In this document: positions 41,627 through 49,853 of the stretch, in pieces
How the letters are laid out: each line of letters starts with the position of its first letter
Position numbering within the stretch: position 1 is the first letter of the stretch
NCBI RefSeq assembly: GCF_964253035.1
Contig: NZ_CAXUQL020000001.1
Span: 124,001 to 188,000 of the forward strand
DNA: 64,000 nt
Reading direction: 5' to 3'
From: Pseudorhodoferax sp032153935
GTDB taxonomy: Bacteria > Pseudomonadota > Gammaproteobacteria > Burkholderiales > Burkholderiaceae_C
The notes under the pieces: generated by a model
The model's input: the letters and a program-made list of their open reading frames with translations, nothing else
What the model was told of the DNA's origin: nothing
Databases searched by the model: none
Program-made: the position numbers and the translations under genes

Positions 41627-43033
41627 TCAGCTGGCCGGGCAGCTATTGGGCGTGCGCGAGGCCGAGGAGAACTTGCAGCCGTAGGCCGGGTTGGCCACGG
41701 TGGCGCGGTCCAGCACCTCGTCGCCGGCGGGCTTGACGCCGTTCTGCTCCCAGTTCGTCATCGCGTCGAAGGCGGCGGTCTGCTCGTCCAGCGTGAAATC
41801 GCAATGGCTCACGCCGCGGATGGCGCGCTGCACCAGCCACTTGTCGGTGCCCAGTGCCACGGTGCGGCGCTTGTAGATCTGCTCCATGCTGAACGGCACG
41901 TAGACGTCGCCCAGCGTGTGGATGGTCACCACCGGCACGCTGATCTGCCCGGCGGTCTTGGGGAACCAGCGCAGGCCGTCGCGGCGCAGGCGGTTGGCCT
42001 CGGGATCGGCCTTGAGCCGGTAGGCGGCCTGGTTGAAGGCCGTTTCCGCGGGCGTCTGGGCCGGGTCGTTGTCGAACTGGTAGACGATGCCGGTGGTGTC
42101 GTAGCCATCCTTGTTCAGGATGCCGTTGATGGTGCCGTCGCGGCCGAAGGTGCCCCAGACCGTGGCATTCATGCCGCCGGCGAAGCCTTCGTTGAACATC
42201 GGCCGCTCGCCGCCGGTCAGCTGCTTGACGATCTCCTTGTACTGGTCGCCCAGCGGCGTGGTCGCGCTCGGGAAGGTCGTGAACAGCGCCGAGCGCACCT
42301 GCGGCGCCAGCGTGGCCCAGTTGGCCACGGGCCAGGCCGTGGCGGGCACGCCGACCAGCTGCTGGGCCGCGATCTGCGAGGCGCCGAAGTAGTTGTAGAG
42401 CTCGGTGTCGCCCAGCACGCCGCACATCGGCACGGCGCCGTGGTAACGCACGGGGTTGTTGGCCGTCGCGATGGTTTCGGCCTCGACCGCGGCCGCCGCG
42501 ATGTGCCCGCCCATCGAAGTGCCGATGATGTAGGTCTTCTTCGGCGCCGCCAGCGTGCGGCCGTTCTGCGCGCCGATCTGCTGGAACGCCAGGGCCAGCG
42601 CGTTGGTGTCCTCGACACCGGCGCGCACGTCGTAGTAGTTGCTGGAGAAGCTCGACGCTGCCCAGGCATAGCCCTGTGCGATCAGGTGCGCGCGGATCGG
42701 CGCGTCGCTGACGCTGACGGTGGCACCGGTGCCGCCGTAGCCGTGCGCGTACATGACCAGCATGCCGTTCCAGTTCTTGGGCACCTCGACGCGGTAGCCG
42801 GCCCCGCGCAGCACGCCCCACCAGCGGTCGGTCTCGGGCGCGCCGGCCAGGGCCGTGAACGGCAGGCGGGTCTCGTCGACCGAAAACTGGCGGCTGTCCT
42901 GGACACGCAGCTCCTCGGGTGCGGGCGGGGTTTCGTCGCCGTCGTCGTCGCCACCGCCGCACGCGGACAGCGCCAGCGCGGCGAGGACGGAAAGGGTGAC
43001 GGCCAGCCGGCCGCGCGAGGCAATGGATCGCAT
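41627..43033 (-). CDS. alpha/beta hydrolase lipoprotein
   Basis: The roughly 468-residue protein has a lipobox (ALSAC, Cys about 25) and an acidic GGGDDDGDE linker, so it is membrane-anchored and exported. The nucleophile elbow GTSMGGH lies near residue 167, and the late HCDF segment could supply the His. It probably hydrolyses an ester of the compound taken up by the adjacent Bug receptor. An AGGAG lies 9 nt before the ATG at 43033 but touches the ATG at 43042, so the later start is chosen. The substrate is unknown. Confidence 0.8.
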   Translation of the reverse strand: MRSIASRGRLAVTLSVLAALALSACGGGDDDGDETPPAPEELRVQDSRQFSVDETRLPFTALAGAPETDRWWGVLRGAGYRVEVPKNWNGMLVMYAHGYGGTGATVSVSDAPIRAHLIAQGYAWAASSFSSNYYDVRAGVEDTNALALAFQQIGAQNGRTLAAPKKTYIIGTSMGGHIAAAAVEAETIATANNPVRYHGAVPMCGVLGDTELYNYFGASQIAAQQLVGVPATAWPVANWATLAPQVRSALFTTFPSATTPLGDQYKEIVKQLTGGERPMFNEGFAGGMNATVWGTFGRDGTINGILNKDGYDTTGIVYQFDNDPAQTPAETAFNQAAYRLKADPEANRLRRDGLRWFPKTAGQISVPVVTIHTLGDVYVPFSMEQIYKRRTVALGTDKWLVQRAIRGVSHCDFTLDEQTAAFDAMTNWEQNGVKPAGDEVLDRATVANPAYGCKFSSASRTPNSCPAS

Positions 43034-43147
43034 GGGGTTCATCTCCTGTTGGTTTTGACGGCTTTGTTTCTCTTGGCGGAATTCTTTTGAATGCCGAGGA
43101 CAGCCGAATTTCAGTATCCACCCGTCAAAGAAAGCGATTACCTAGGG

Positions 43148-43167
43148 AAATCCATGACAAATCCATG
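43148..43167. promoter_or_regulatory. direct repeat operator candidate between hydrolase and IclR genes
   Basis: AAATCCATG occurs twice, 11 bp apart (43148-43156 and 43159-43167), i.e. one helical turn. It lies in the 182-bp region between the divergent hydrolase and IclR genes. IclR proteins often bind such short repeats near -35, so this is a candidate site. Confidence 0.4.
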
Positions 43168-43215
43168 GTCCGCACCAGGCAAATAATTCCGCTCAGCAAA
43201 ATTAACAGGACGCCC

Positions 43216-44019
43216 ATGGGACGGACCCGGCAGATCGATTTCGAGGAGGGCGCGGACAGCCGCCGTTTCGTGACCGCGCTGGCGCGCGGGCTGGACGTGC
43301 TGGCCGCGTTCCAGGTCGACGAGAAGTGGCTCAGCAACACCGAGATTGCAGCGCGCACCGGCCTGCCCAAACCCACCGTGGTGCGGCTGGCCTACACGCT
43401 GTGCGTGCAGGGCTATCTGCGCCACTCGCGCGAGAGCGGCAAGTACGCGCTGGGCGACAGCGTGGCGGCGCTGGGCATCACCATGGTCTCCAACCTCAAG
43501 CTGCGCCGCATCGCGCGGCCCTACATGCAAGACCTGGCGGACCGCTACGACATCTCGGTCTCGCTGGGCATCCGCCACGCGCTGTCGGTGCTGTACGTGG
43601 AGAACTGCCGGTCGGGCGCGCCGCTGTCGCTGGGGCTGGACATCGGCTCGCGCATTCCGATCGCCGACACCGCCATGGGCCACGCGCTGCTGGCCGTGAT
43701 GGAGCCGAAGGAGCGCGAGCGCCTGCTGACCGAGATCCGCCAGGCCGAGGGCGAGCGCTGGCCGCAGGCGCGCCAGGCCATCGAAGACGGGCGCGCGCAA
43801 TGGCAGGCACGCGGGTTCACGGTGGTGGTGCGCGACTGGCAGACCGACATCAGCGGTGTGGGTGCCGCCATCCGCCAGCCCGATGGCCGCGTGGTCACCT
43901 TCAACGCGGGTGGCCAGGCCAGCAAGTTCCCGCGCGAACTGCTGGAGCAGGAGATCGGCCCGCAGCTCGCGCGCATGGTCAAGGGGCTGGAATCGTTCGT
44001 GCGCAGCGAGGACGTGTAG
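43216..44019 (+). CDS. IclR family transcriptional regulator
   Basis: The 267-residue protein has the N-terminal helix-turn-helix RGLDVLAAFQVDEKWLSNTEIAARTGLPKPTVVRLAYTL and the C-terminal effector domain (residues about 90-265). The start at 43216 has AGGA 5 nt upstream; in-frame starts at 43165 and 43087 would add 17 or 43 residues, and the added part repeats the RTRQI sequence found just after the chosen start. It is divergent from the hydrolase-Bug receptor operon and probably regulates it. IclR proteins of this type control aromatic or carboxylate degradation. Confidence 0.9.
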   Translation: MGRTRQIDFEEGADSRRFVTALARGLDVLAAFQVDEKWLSNTEIAARTGLPKPTVVRLAYTLCVQGYLRHSRESGKYALGDSVAALGITMVSNLKLRRIARPYMQDLADRYDISVSLGIRHALSVLYVENCRSGAPLSLGLDIGSRIPIADTAMGHALLAVMEPKERERLLTEIRQAEGERWPQARQAIEDGRAQWQARGFTVVVRDWQTDISGVGAAIRQPDGRVVTFNAGGQASKFPRELLEQEIGPQLARMVKGLESFVRSEDV

Positions 44020-44025
44020 CCGCCA

Positions 44026-45549
44026 TCAGTGCGGCGTGGCCACCATGTCCACCCCGCGCAGCATCCGCGCGACCAGCCAGGCGGCCACCGCCACCAGCAC
44101 GGCACCGGCCAGCGCGACGGCCTGCAGCGCGCCAGCGAAACCGGCCTGGGCGGATTGCAACAGTGCTGCGCCCTGCCCTGCCGGCAGCGACTGCGACAGG
44201 TGGACGGCACCGCCCAGCGACGCCCCGGCCGCGGCCAGGGCCTCGGCGCCCAGCCCCGGCGGCCAGGCCGCTGCCAGCCCGTGGCGGTAGACCACCATGC
44301 CGGCACTGCCCAGCAGCGCGATGCCCAGCGCGCCGCTGAACTCCGAAGCCGTCTCCGACAGCGCCGACGCGGCGCCCGCGCGCTCGGGCGGCGCCGTGGT
44401 GATGATGATCTCGTTGCCGATGGTGAACACCGGCGCCATGCCCAGCGCCATGACGATGGTGGCCGGCACCAGCGTCCACAGCCCCTGCCCCGCGGCCAAC
44501 AGGCCGAAGCCCAGCGCCGCGGCCACCAGGCCGACCACGATCACGCGCGCACGCGGCCAGCGCGCCGCCAGCGCCGGCGCCGCCAGCGAGCCCACGACGA
44601 ACGACAGCGCCCATGGCAGCGTGGCGATGCCGGCCGCAAGCGGCGTCAGGTCCAGCACCAGCTGCAGGTACTGGGTGATGAAGATGTAGACGCCGAACAT
44701 CGCCAGGCAGGTCAGCGCATAGGCGGCCAGCGCGGCGCAGAACGGCGCATGGCGGAACAGCCGCACGTCGAGCAGCGGGTAGGCGATGCGGCCCTGCCGG
44801 CGCACGAACAGCGCGCCCACGGCCAGGCCCAGCACGGTGACGGACAACGCCGACACGCCCATGCCATGCTCGGCCAGTTGCTTGAGCCCGTAGATCGTCG
44901 GCAGCACGGCCGCGAGCGACAGCGCCACGCTGGCCAGGTCGAGCCGGCCCGCGGCCGGGTCGCGGTACTCGGGCAGCAGCCGCGGGCCGAGCAGCAGCGT
45001 GAGCGCCATCACCGGCACGTTGAGCCAGAACACCGAACCCCAGTGGAAGAACTCCAGCAGCACGCCGCCGACCAGCGGGCCGATCGCGCTGCCCAGCGAG
45101 AAGGCCGCGATCCACACGCCGATGGCGAACTGGCGCTGGCCCGCGTCGTGGAACATGTTGCGGATCAGCGCCATGGTCGACGGGGCGATGGTGGCGCCGG
45201 CCAGGCCCAGCAGCGCCCGCGCCGCGACCAGCAGCTCGGCCGTATGCGCCAGCGCCGCCAGTGCCGATGCGAACGCGAAGAAGGCCGCACCGAGCAACAG
45301 CAGCCGGCGCCGGCCGATGCGGTCGCCCAGCGTGCCCATGGTGATCAGGAAGCCCGCGACAAAGAAGCCGTAGATGTCCAGGATCCAGAGCAGCTGCGCG
45401 CCGGAAGGCTGCAGTTCGCGGCTCAGCACGGGCAGCGCGAGGTTGAGCACCGTGAGGTCCATGGCGTAGACCAGGCAGGGCAAGGCGAGGACGGCCAAGC
45501 CGGTCCATTCGCGCGCCGTGGCGCGGACGGGAGAAGTGGCAGGAGACAT
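44026..45549 (-). CDS. MFS drug/solute efflux transporter, DHA2 family
   Basis: The 507-residue inner-membrane protein has 14 predicted helices. The N-terminal motif A region GDRIGRRRLLLLG lies near residue 82 and the central loop carries EYRDPAAGRLDL, typical of the EmrB/QacA branch. It probably exports antimicrobial compounds with proton exchange. No emrA-like partner is present. It is convergent with the IclR gene, separated by 6 bp, and lies downstream of the second Bug receptor gene with 89 bp between. Confidence 0.9.
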   Translation of the reverse strand: MSPATSPVRATAREWTGLAVLALPCLVYAMDLTVLNLALPVLSRELQPSGAQLLWILDIYGFFVAGFLITMGTLGDRIGRRRLLLLGAAFFAFASALAALAHTAELLVAARALLGLAGATIAPSTMALIRNMFHDAGQRQFAIGVWIAAFSLGSAIGPLVGGVLLEFFHWGSVFWLNVPVMALTLLLGPRLLPEYRDPAAGRLDLASVALSLAAVLPTIYGLKQLAEHGMGVSALSVTVLGLAVGALFVRRQGRIAYPLLDVRLFRHAPFCAALAAYALTCLAMFGVYIFITQYLQLVLDLTPLAAGIATLPWALSFVVGSLAAPALAARWPRARVIVVGLVAAALGFGLLAAGQGLWTLVPATIVMALGMAPVFTIGNEIIITTAPPERAGAASALSETASEFSGALGIALLGSAGMVVYRHGLAAAWPPGLGAEALAAAGASLGGAVHLSQSLPAGQGAALLQSAQAGFAGALQAVALAGAVLVAVAAWLVARMLRGVDMVATPH

Positions 45550-45555
45550 CGGCGG

Positions 45556-45561
45556 AATCTA
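45556..45561 (-). promoter_or_regulatory. -10 box for a leaderless MFS transcript
   Basis: TAGATT on the minus strand is followed by exactly 6 nt (CCGCCG) and the ATG at 45549. No Shine-Dalgarno sequence lies between. Confidence 0.35.
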
Positions 45562-45638
45562 CAGGCTCTGGATGCCCTCCCGACGAAGCAGGCGGGCCGG
45601 AATCGACACGCCGTGGCGGCCGCCCGGCCGCGGCAGCT

Positions 45639-46610
45639 TCAATCCAGCGTCGCGCCCGTCAGCTTGACCAGGCCGGCATAGCGCTGCAGCTCGGCGTTCC
45701 AGAACGCCGCGAAGCTGGCCGCCGTGCCCGGCCGCAGTTCGGCCCCCACGTCGCTCAGGCGCTTGCCGAGGTCGCCGGCCTGGAAGGCGGCCTGCACCGC
45801 GCCGTTGAGACGCTCGACGATGGCGGCTGGCGTGCCGGCCGGTGCCGCCAGGCCGTACCAGGCGTTCATCTGCATGCCCTTGATGCCGACTTCCTCGAAG
45901 GTCGGCACGCCGGGCAGCAGCGGGTGCCGCGTGGCCGAGGCCACCGCGACCGCACGCACCTTGCCGCCCTTGAGCTGGCCGTACGCGCCGGTGTCCAGCA
46001 TGTAGTCGAGCTGGCCGCCCATGACATCGGTCAGCGCGGGCGCGCTGCCCTTGTAGGGCACGTGGATCACGTCGATGCCGGCAATGGACTTGAACAGCTC
46101 GCCGGCCAGATGGGCCGAGTTGCCGACGCCGCCCGAACCGTAGGACAGCTTGCCCGGCTGGGCCTTGGCGGCCTGCACGATGTCGGCCGGCGACTTGTAG
46201 GGCGCACCCGCGGCCACGATCATGACGCTGGGGATCACGGCCAGCGAAGCCACCGGCGTGAAGTCCTTGACCGGGTCGAAGCCGGTGCGCTTGTACAGGT
46301 AGGGATTGGCCGAGTTGGTCGAGCTCGTGGCCAGCAGCAGCGTGTAGCCGTCGGCCGGCTGGCGCACGAACTGCTGCGTGCCGATGTTGCCGCCCGCACC
46401 GGCGATGTTGTCCACCACCACGCTCTGGCCCAGCTGCACGCGCAGCGCCTCGGCCACGGCGCGGCCCACGGCGTCGGCAGCGCCGCCCGCGGGCCAGGGC
46501 ACGACCAGCCGGATCGGCTTGGCCGGGTAGGTCTGCGCCAGGGCGGCGGGGCCGCCCACGGCCAGGGCTGCGCCGAGTGCGCACAGGCGAAGGAACTGCG
46601 TTCTGTTCAT
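45639..46610 (-). CDS. Bug family periplasmic solute-binding protein
   Basis: The 323-residue protein has a signal peptide ending at ALAQ, then YPAKPIRLVVPWPAGGAADAV, GQSVVVDNIAGAGG and SYGSGGVGNSAHLAGELF. This is the standard Bug receptor. It follows the RraA-type aldolase gene by 46 bp, and a LysR gene lies upstream of that, so the three form one locus. The receptor would bind the carboxylate fed to the aldolase pathway. No TctA or TctB is visible. Confidence 0.93.
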   Translation of the reverse strand: MNRTQFLRLCALGAALAVGGPAALAQTYPAKPIRLVVPWPAGGAADAVGRAVAEALRVQLGQSVVVDNIAGAGGNIGTQQFVRQPADGYTLLLATSSTNSANPYLYKRTGFDPVKDFTPVASLAVIPSVMIVAAGAPYKSPADIVQAAKAQPGKLSYGSGGVGNSAHLAGELFKSIAGIDVIHVPYKGSAPALTDVMGGQLDYMLDTGAYGQLKGGKVRAVAVASATRHPLLPGVPTFEEVGIKGMQMNAWYGLAAPAGTPAAIVERLNGAVQAAFQAGDLGKRLSDVGAELRPGTAASFAAFWNAELQRYAGLVKLTGATLD

Positions 46611-46656
46611 GGTGATGTCTCCTGAAAAAAAGTGTGCCGTTGCGCGGCGGCGCAAC

Positions 46657-47304
46657 TCACTGCAGGCCGAAGCGGCGCAGGGTGTCGGTGAGACCCAGCA
46701 GCTCGACCGTGGACACGCCCTGCGCGATGGCCTGGCGCTGCTGTGCTTCCTTGTCCTCGCGCGCCAGGCTGGCGGCGATGGTGGCGTCCACGCGCTCGTG
46801 CGGCACCACGGCCACGCCATCGCGGTCGCCGACGACGATGTCGCCGGGGCGGACGGTCACGTCGCCGATGCTCACCGGCACGTCCACGCGGCCGGGCTGG
46901 TTCTTGCCCGTGCCCTTGATCGACAGGCCGCGGCAGAACACCGGAAAGCCCAGCGCGATGATGAGGTTGGCGTCGCGCACGCAGCCGTTGATGAGCAGCC
47001 CGGCGATGCCGCGCTGCATGGCCTGCAGCGTCAGCACGTCGCCCCAGGGGCCGGCTTCCATGAAGCCCTTGGCATCGACCACCAGCACGTCGCCGGGGCG
47101 CGCCTTCTGCACGGCGTAGTGCAGCATCAGGTTGTCGGCGGGCCGGCAGTCCACCGTGTAGGCCGGGCCGGCCAGGCGGCAGGCCGGGTCGATCGGCTTG
47201 ATGCCGTGGTCCAGTGCGCCTTGCGCGCCCTGGGCTTCGTAGACGGTGGCGGCGCCCAGCTGGCGCAGCATGGCGAGGGAATCGGAGAGCGGTGCATTCG
47301 GCAT
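46657..47304 (-). CDS. RraA family aldolase/decarboxylase
   Basis: The 215-residue protein belongs to the RraA/HMG-CHA aldolase family. INGCVRDANLI gives the R-D active-site pair, and PGDIVVGDRDGVAVVP is the family GDxDGVxxVP motif. It may act as a 4-hydroxy-4-methyl-2-oxoglutarate or 4-carboxy-4-hydroxy-2-oxoadipate aldolase, or oxaloacetate decarboxylase, with a divalent metal. Start ATG at 47304 keeps the family N terminus. It lies between a LysR gene (55 bp upstream) and a Bug receptor gene. Role as an RNase E regulator is less likely in this context. Confidence 0.85.
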   Translation of the reverse strand: MPNAPLSDSLAMLRQLGAATVYEAQGAQGALDHGIKPIDPACRLAGPAYTVDCRPADNLMLHYAVQKARPGDVLVVDAKGFMEAGPWGDVLTLQAMQRGIAGLLINGCVRDANLIIALGFPVFCRGLSIKGTGKNQPGRVDVPVSIGDVTVRPGDIVVGDRDGVAVVPHERVDATIAASLAREDKEAQQRQAIAQGVSTVELLGLTDTLRRFGLQ

Positions 47305-47358
47305 GGGCGCGCATCTTCGGGCAATGCGCCGGCCAGGCACAGCAGCGAATGCTGAGCC

Positions 47359-48288
47359 TTACTTCAGCTTTTCTGAAGTTCTGCCGCGCCGCGCCACGGC
47401 CGGTGCGCCGGACTGCAGCAGCGCCAGCATGCGTTCGACCAGGGGGTTGTCGCCGTCCACGCGCGTGACCGCCATCACCACCGTGCGCGTCTTCAAGGCC
47501 GGGATCGGCAGGAACACGAGATCGCTTTGGCCGCGTTCGGCCACCGACGCGCCCACGATGGCATAGCCCAGGCCGGCGGCCACCAGGGCCAGCGCGGTGT
47601 GGATCTCGATCGCCTCGTGGTCCACGCGCGGCTGCGCGCCGGCCTGCAGCAGCGCTGCGAGCACGCGCTGCGCGAAGCCGCTGTGCGGGTCCTTGGGGTA
47701 GCTGATCAGCGGCAGTCCGTCCAGGTCGGCCACCGCGAGCCGGCGCCGGCGCGCCAGCGGGTGCTGGGCCGACAGCGCGACGACGAAGGGGTCTTCGAAC
47801 AAGGGCGTGTGGCGCAGGTCGGCCACCGGCTCGGGCGCCAGCGCGAAGCGCGACAGGCCCAGGTGGATGCGCCCGCTGCGCAGCTGGGCCGGCTGGTGCT
47901 CGGACAGCATCTCGACCAGTTCGAGCTTGACCTCGGGATGCGCCTGCCGGAACGCATGCAGGGCGCTGGGCAGCCGCGAGTTGAGCAGCGAGCGCACGAA
48001 GCCGATGCCGAGCCAGCCACTGCTGCCCGTGGCCAGTTCACGCGACTCCTGCTCCAGCCGCTGGCCGTCGCGCAGCAGGGCCTGGGCGCGCGGCAGGAAG
48101 AAGTGGCCCAGCGGCGTGAGCACCATGGGCCGGGCGCTGCGGTCGAACAGCGCACCGCCCAGGCAGGCTTCCAGCTGCGCCATCTGCATGCTGAGTGCGG
48201 TCGGCGCCACATGCAGCCGCTCGGCCGCGCGCGCCAGCGTGCCGCAGGCGGCCACTTCGCAGAAATAGCGCAGCTGGCGGAAGTTCAT
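47359..48288 (-). CDS. LysR family transcriptional regulator
   Basis: The 309-residue protein has the N-terminal winged helix MNFRQLRYFCEVAACGTL, followed by RLHVAPTALSMQMAQLE, and the type 2 periplasmic-binding-like effector domain. It lies on the same strand as and just upstream of the RraA and Bug receptor genes, so it probably controls that locus. No close divergent gene is present. Start ATG at 48288 gives the consensus N terminus. Confidence 0.92.
   Translation of the reverse strand: MNFRQLRYFCEVAACGTLARAAERLHVAPTALSMQMAQLEACLGGALFDRSARPMVLTPLGHFFLPRAQALLRDGQRLEQESRELATGSSGWLGIGFVRSLLNSRLPSALHAFRQAHPEVKLELVEMLSEHQPAQLRSGRIHLGLSRFALAPEPVADLRHTPLFEDPFVVALSAQHPLARRRRLAVADLDGLPLISYPKDPHSGFAQRVLAALLQAGAQPRVDHEAIEIHTALALVAAGLGYAIVGASVAERGQSDLVFLPIPALKTRTVVMAVTRVDGDNPLVERMLALLQSGAPAVARRGRTSEKLK
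47361..47379. terminator. small hairpin at the end of the LysR gene
   Basis: ACTTCAG-CTTTT-CTGAAGT is a perfect 7-bp inverted repeat overlapping the last LysR codons. It is AT-rich for this region and lies 57 bp before the RraA start, so it may weaken or process readthrough into RraA. No clear T tract follows. Confidence 0.3.
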
Positions 48289-48367
48289 GGTGACAGGCCC
48301 GCCCCGCGGCTGCGGGACGGGCGCGGATCGTAGCAGCCTGCCCGGCGCCGCCGGGGCGCCGACAGAC

Positions 48368-49357
48368 TCAGACGACCACGCGGACTGCAGGCGCGGAGCG
48401 GCGGCCGAGGAAGCCGGCACCGGCGGAGACCGCCAGGCCCAGCAGCAGCACGACCACGCCGGACCAGGCGGCGCGGCTCACACCCTTGGCGGTCGCGTCG
48501 GCGGCCTCGCGGGCCTTCTGCTCGGCCTGCACCTTGAGTTCCTGGTACTTCGCGACGGCCTGGTTGTAGGTCTTCTCGTAGTTGGCGGCGATCTGCTCGG
48601 CCTCGGTGCGGCTCTTGCCCGTGCGCGCCACGATGACGTTCACCAGCGCCTCCTTGTCGGCGGCGTCCAGCACCGGTTCGGCCTTCTTGCGCAGGCGGTC
48701 GAAGAACGCAGAAAGCTCGTTGCCGGCGTCCTGCGGCGCCGTGGCGGCGTCGGCGGCGGCGGCCTTGCCGTCCTGCACGGCGCCTTCGGCCTGCGACTTG
48801 ACCGTGTCCGGGTTCAGTTCGGGCTTGCCGGTCTGGCGCATCAGGATTTCGAGCTGGTTGCGGGCGTCGGAGAAGTCGAAGTCAATGCCGCTCTTTTGCA
48901 GTTGCTGCTTGACTTCGGAGGCCACGCCCGGCGCAGCCGCCGCGACGCCTTGGCCGGCCAGTGCGATGCCGCTGCCCGCCACGCGCGATGCGGCGCCGAC
49001 CACGCCGGTGGCCAGCGACGACAGTGCGTAGACCGTGACCAGCGTCGTGACGGCCCAGCACAGCACGCCGTGCAGCATGCCCTTGGCGGGCGCGTTGCGG
49101 CCGGCGAAGTACGCGCCGATGGCCAGCGCGATCAGCGTGGAGCCGCCGACCCAGATGCCTGCGCCCGTCCCGAAGCCGGCCAGCGGATTGCCGGCCTGCA
49201 TGGCATCGATCGAGCCCGAACCGATGGCGGTGCCCAGGGTGCCGAGGAAGAGGTAGGTGGCCAGCGCGAGCAGCAGGCCCGCGAAGACCGAGCCCCAGGA
49301 AATGGCGGGCGTGGCGACCAGCGGAACGCCAGGGGTGAGCACGGTGGTGTTGTTCAT
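48368..49357 (-). CDS. membrane protein with coiled/helical C-terminal region, unknown
   Basis: The 329-residue protein has about three N-terminal membrane helices (residues 18-150, Gly/Ala-rich), a long soluble helical region rich in Lys, Gln and Ala (about 160-300, NVIVARTGKSRTEAEQIAANYEKTYNQA) and one C-terminal membrane helix (about 295-320). It resembles uncharacterised inner-membrane stress proteins. The neighbour downstream on the map is a CsbD-like protein in the same direction, suggesting an envelope-stress pair. No catalytic motif. Confidence 0.75.
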   Translation of the reverse strand: MNNTTVLTPGVPLVATPAISWGSVFAGLLLALATYLFLGTLGTAIGSGSIDAMQAGNPLAGFGTGAGIWVGGSTLIALAIGAYFAGRNAPAKGMLHGVLCWAVTTLVTVYALSSLATGVVGAASRVAGSGIALAGQGVAAAAPGVASEVKQQLQKSGIDFDFSDARNQLEILMRQTGKPELNPDTVKSQAEGAVQDGKAAAADAATAPQDAGNELSAFFDRLRKKAEPVLDAADKEALVNVIVARTGKSRTEAEQIAANYEKTYNQAVAKYQELKVQAEQKAREAADATAKGVSRAAWSGVVVLLLGLAVSAGAGFLGRRSAPAVRVVV

Positions 49358-49392
49358 AGTGTGTGCTGTGTAAGTTGCAGGCGGTGCGGCGT

Positions 49393-49641
49393 TCAGCGCC
49401 GGGCCAGCGCAGTTCCGATCAGGAATGCAGCGCCTGCCACCAGGGCGGTCACGAGCAGCGGGTTCTTGCTGGCCGAATCGCGCAGCAGGTCCAGCGCTTC
49501 GCCGGCCGCCTGCTCGACGCTTCCGGCGGCCTGGCGCGCCTTGCCCTCGAGTTGCAGTGCGCGGTCGCCCGCGGCGCCGCCGACCGCGTCCTGCACGCGG
49601 CCCGCGATCTTGTGGAATGTTCCTTCGGCTTGTTCAAGCAT
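49393..49641 (-). CDS. CsbD-like small stress protein with C-terminal helix
   Basis: The 82-residue protein starts with MLEQAEGTFHKIAGRVQDAVGGA and a second, similar GKARQAAGSVEQAAGE repeat, the CsbD/UPF0337 pattern. It ends with a hydrophobic helix (LLVTALVAGAAFLIGTALARR) that CsbD proteins normally lack, but which is common in longer relatives of the ElaB/YqjD type. It may attach ribosomes or nucleoid to the membrane under stress. It is followed, 35 bp later, by the larger membrane protein gene. Confidence 0.75.
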   Translation of the reverse strand: MLEQAEGTFHKIAGRVQDAVGGAAGDRALQLEGKARQAAGSVEQAAGEALDLLRDSASKNPLLVTALVAGAAFLIGTALARR

Positions 49642-49853
49642 CGTTGGCTTTCGAATGGTTGTCGTCGTCCCAATACCGGGCCGCAACCATGCGACGGGGC
49701 CATCAGGTGCCCACACGATTGCGGGCCACTGGATGCTAGGCAGGACGGCCTGCGCGCCGCCGCGACAAGTGCGCCACCGCGCGTAGGTAGACAGGCTGTG
49801 GCGCTGCGAGCGCGCAACCCGCCGCGTTCGGCGCTGTCGAGGCCGCGCCCGCT

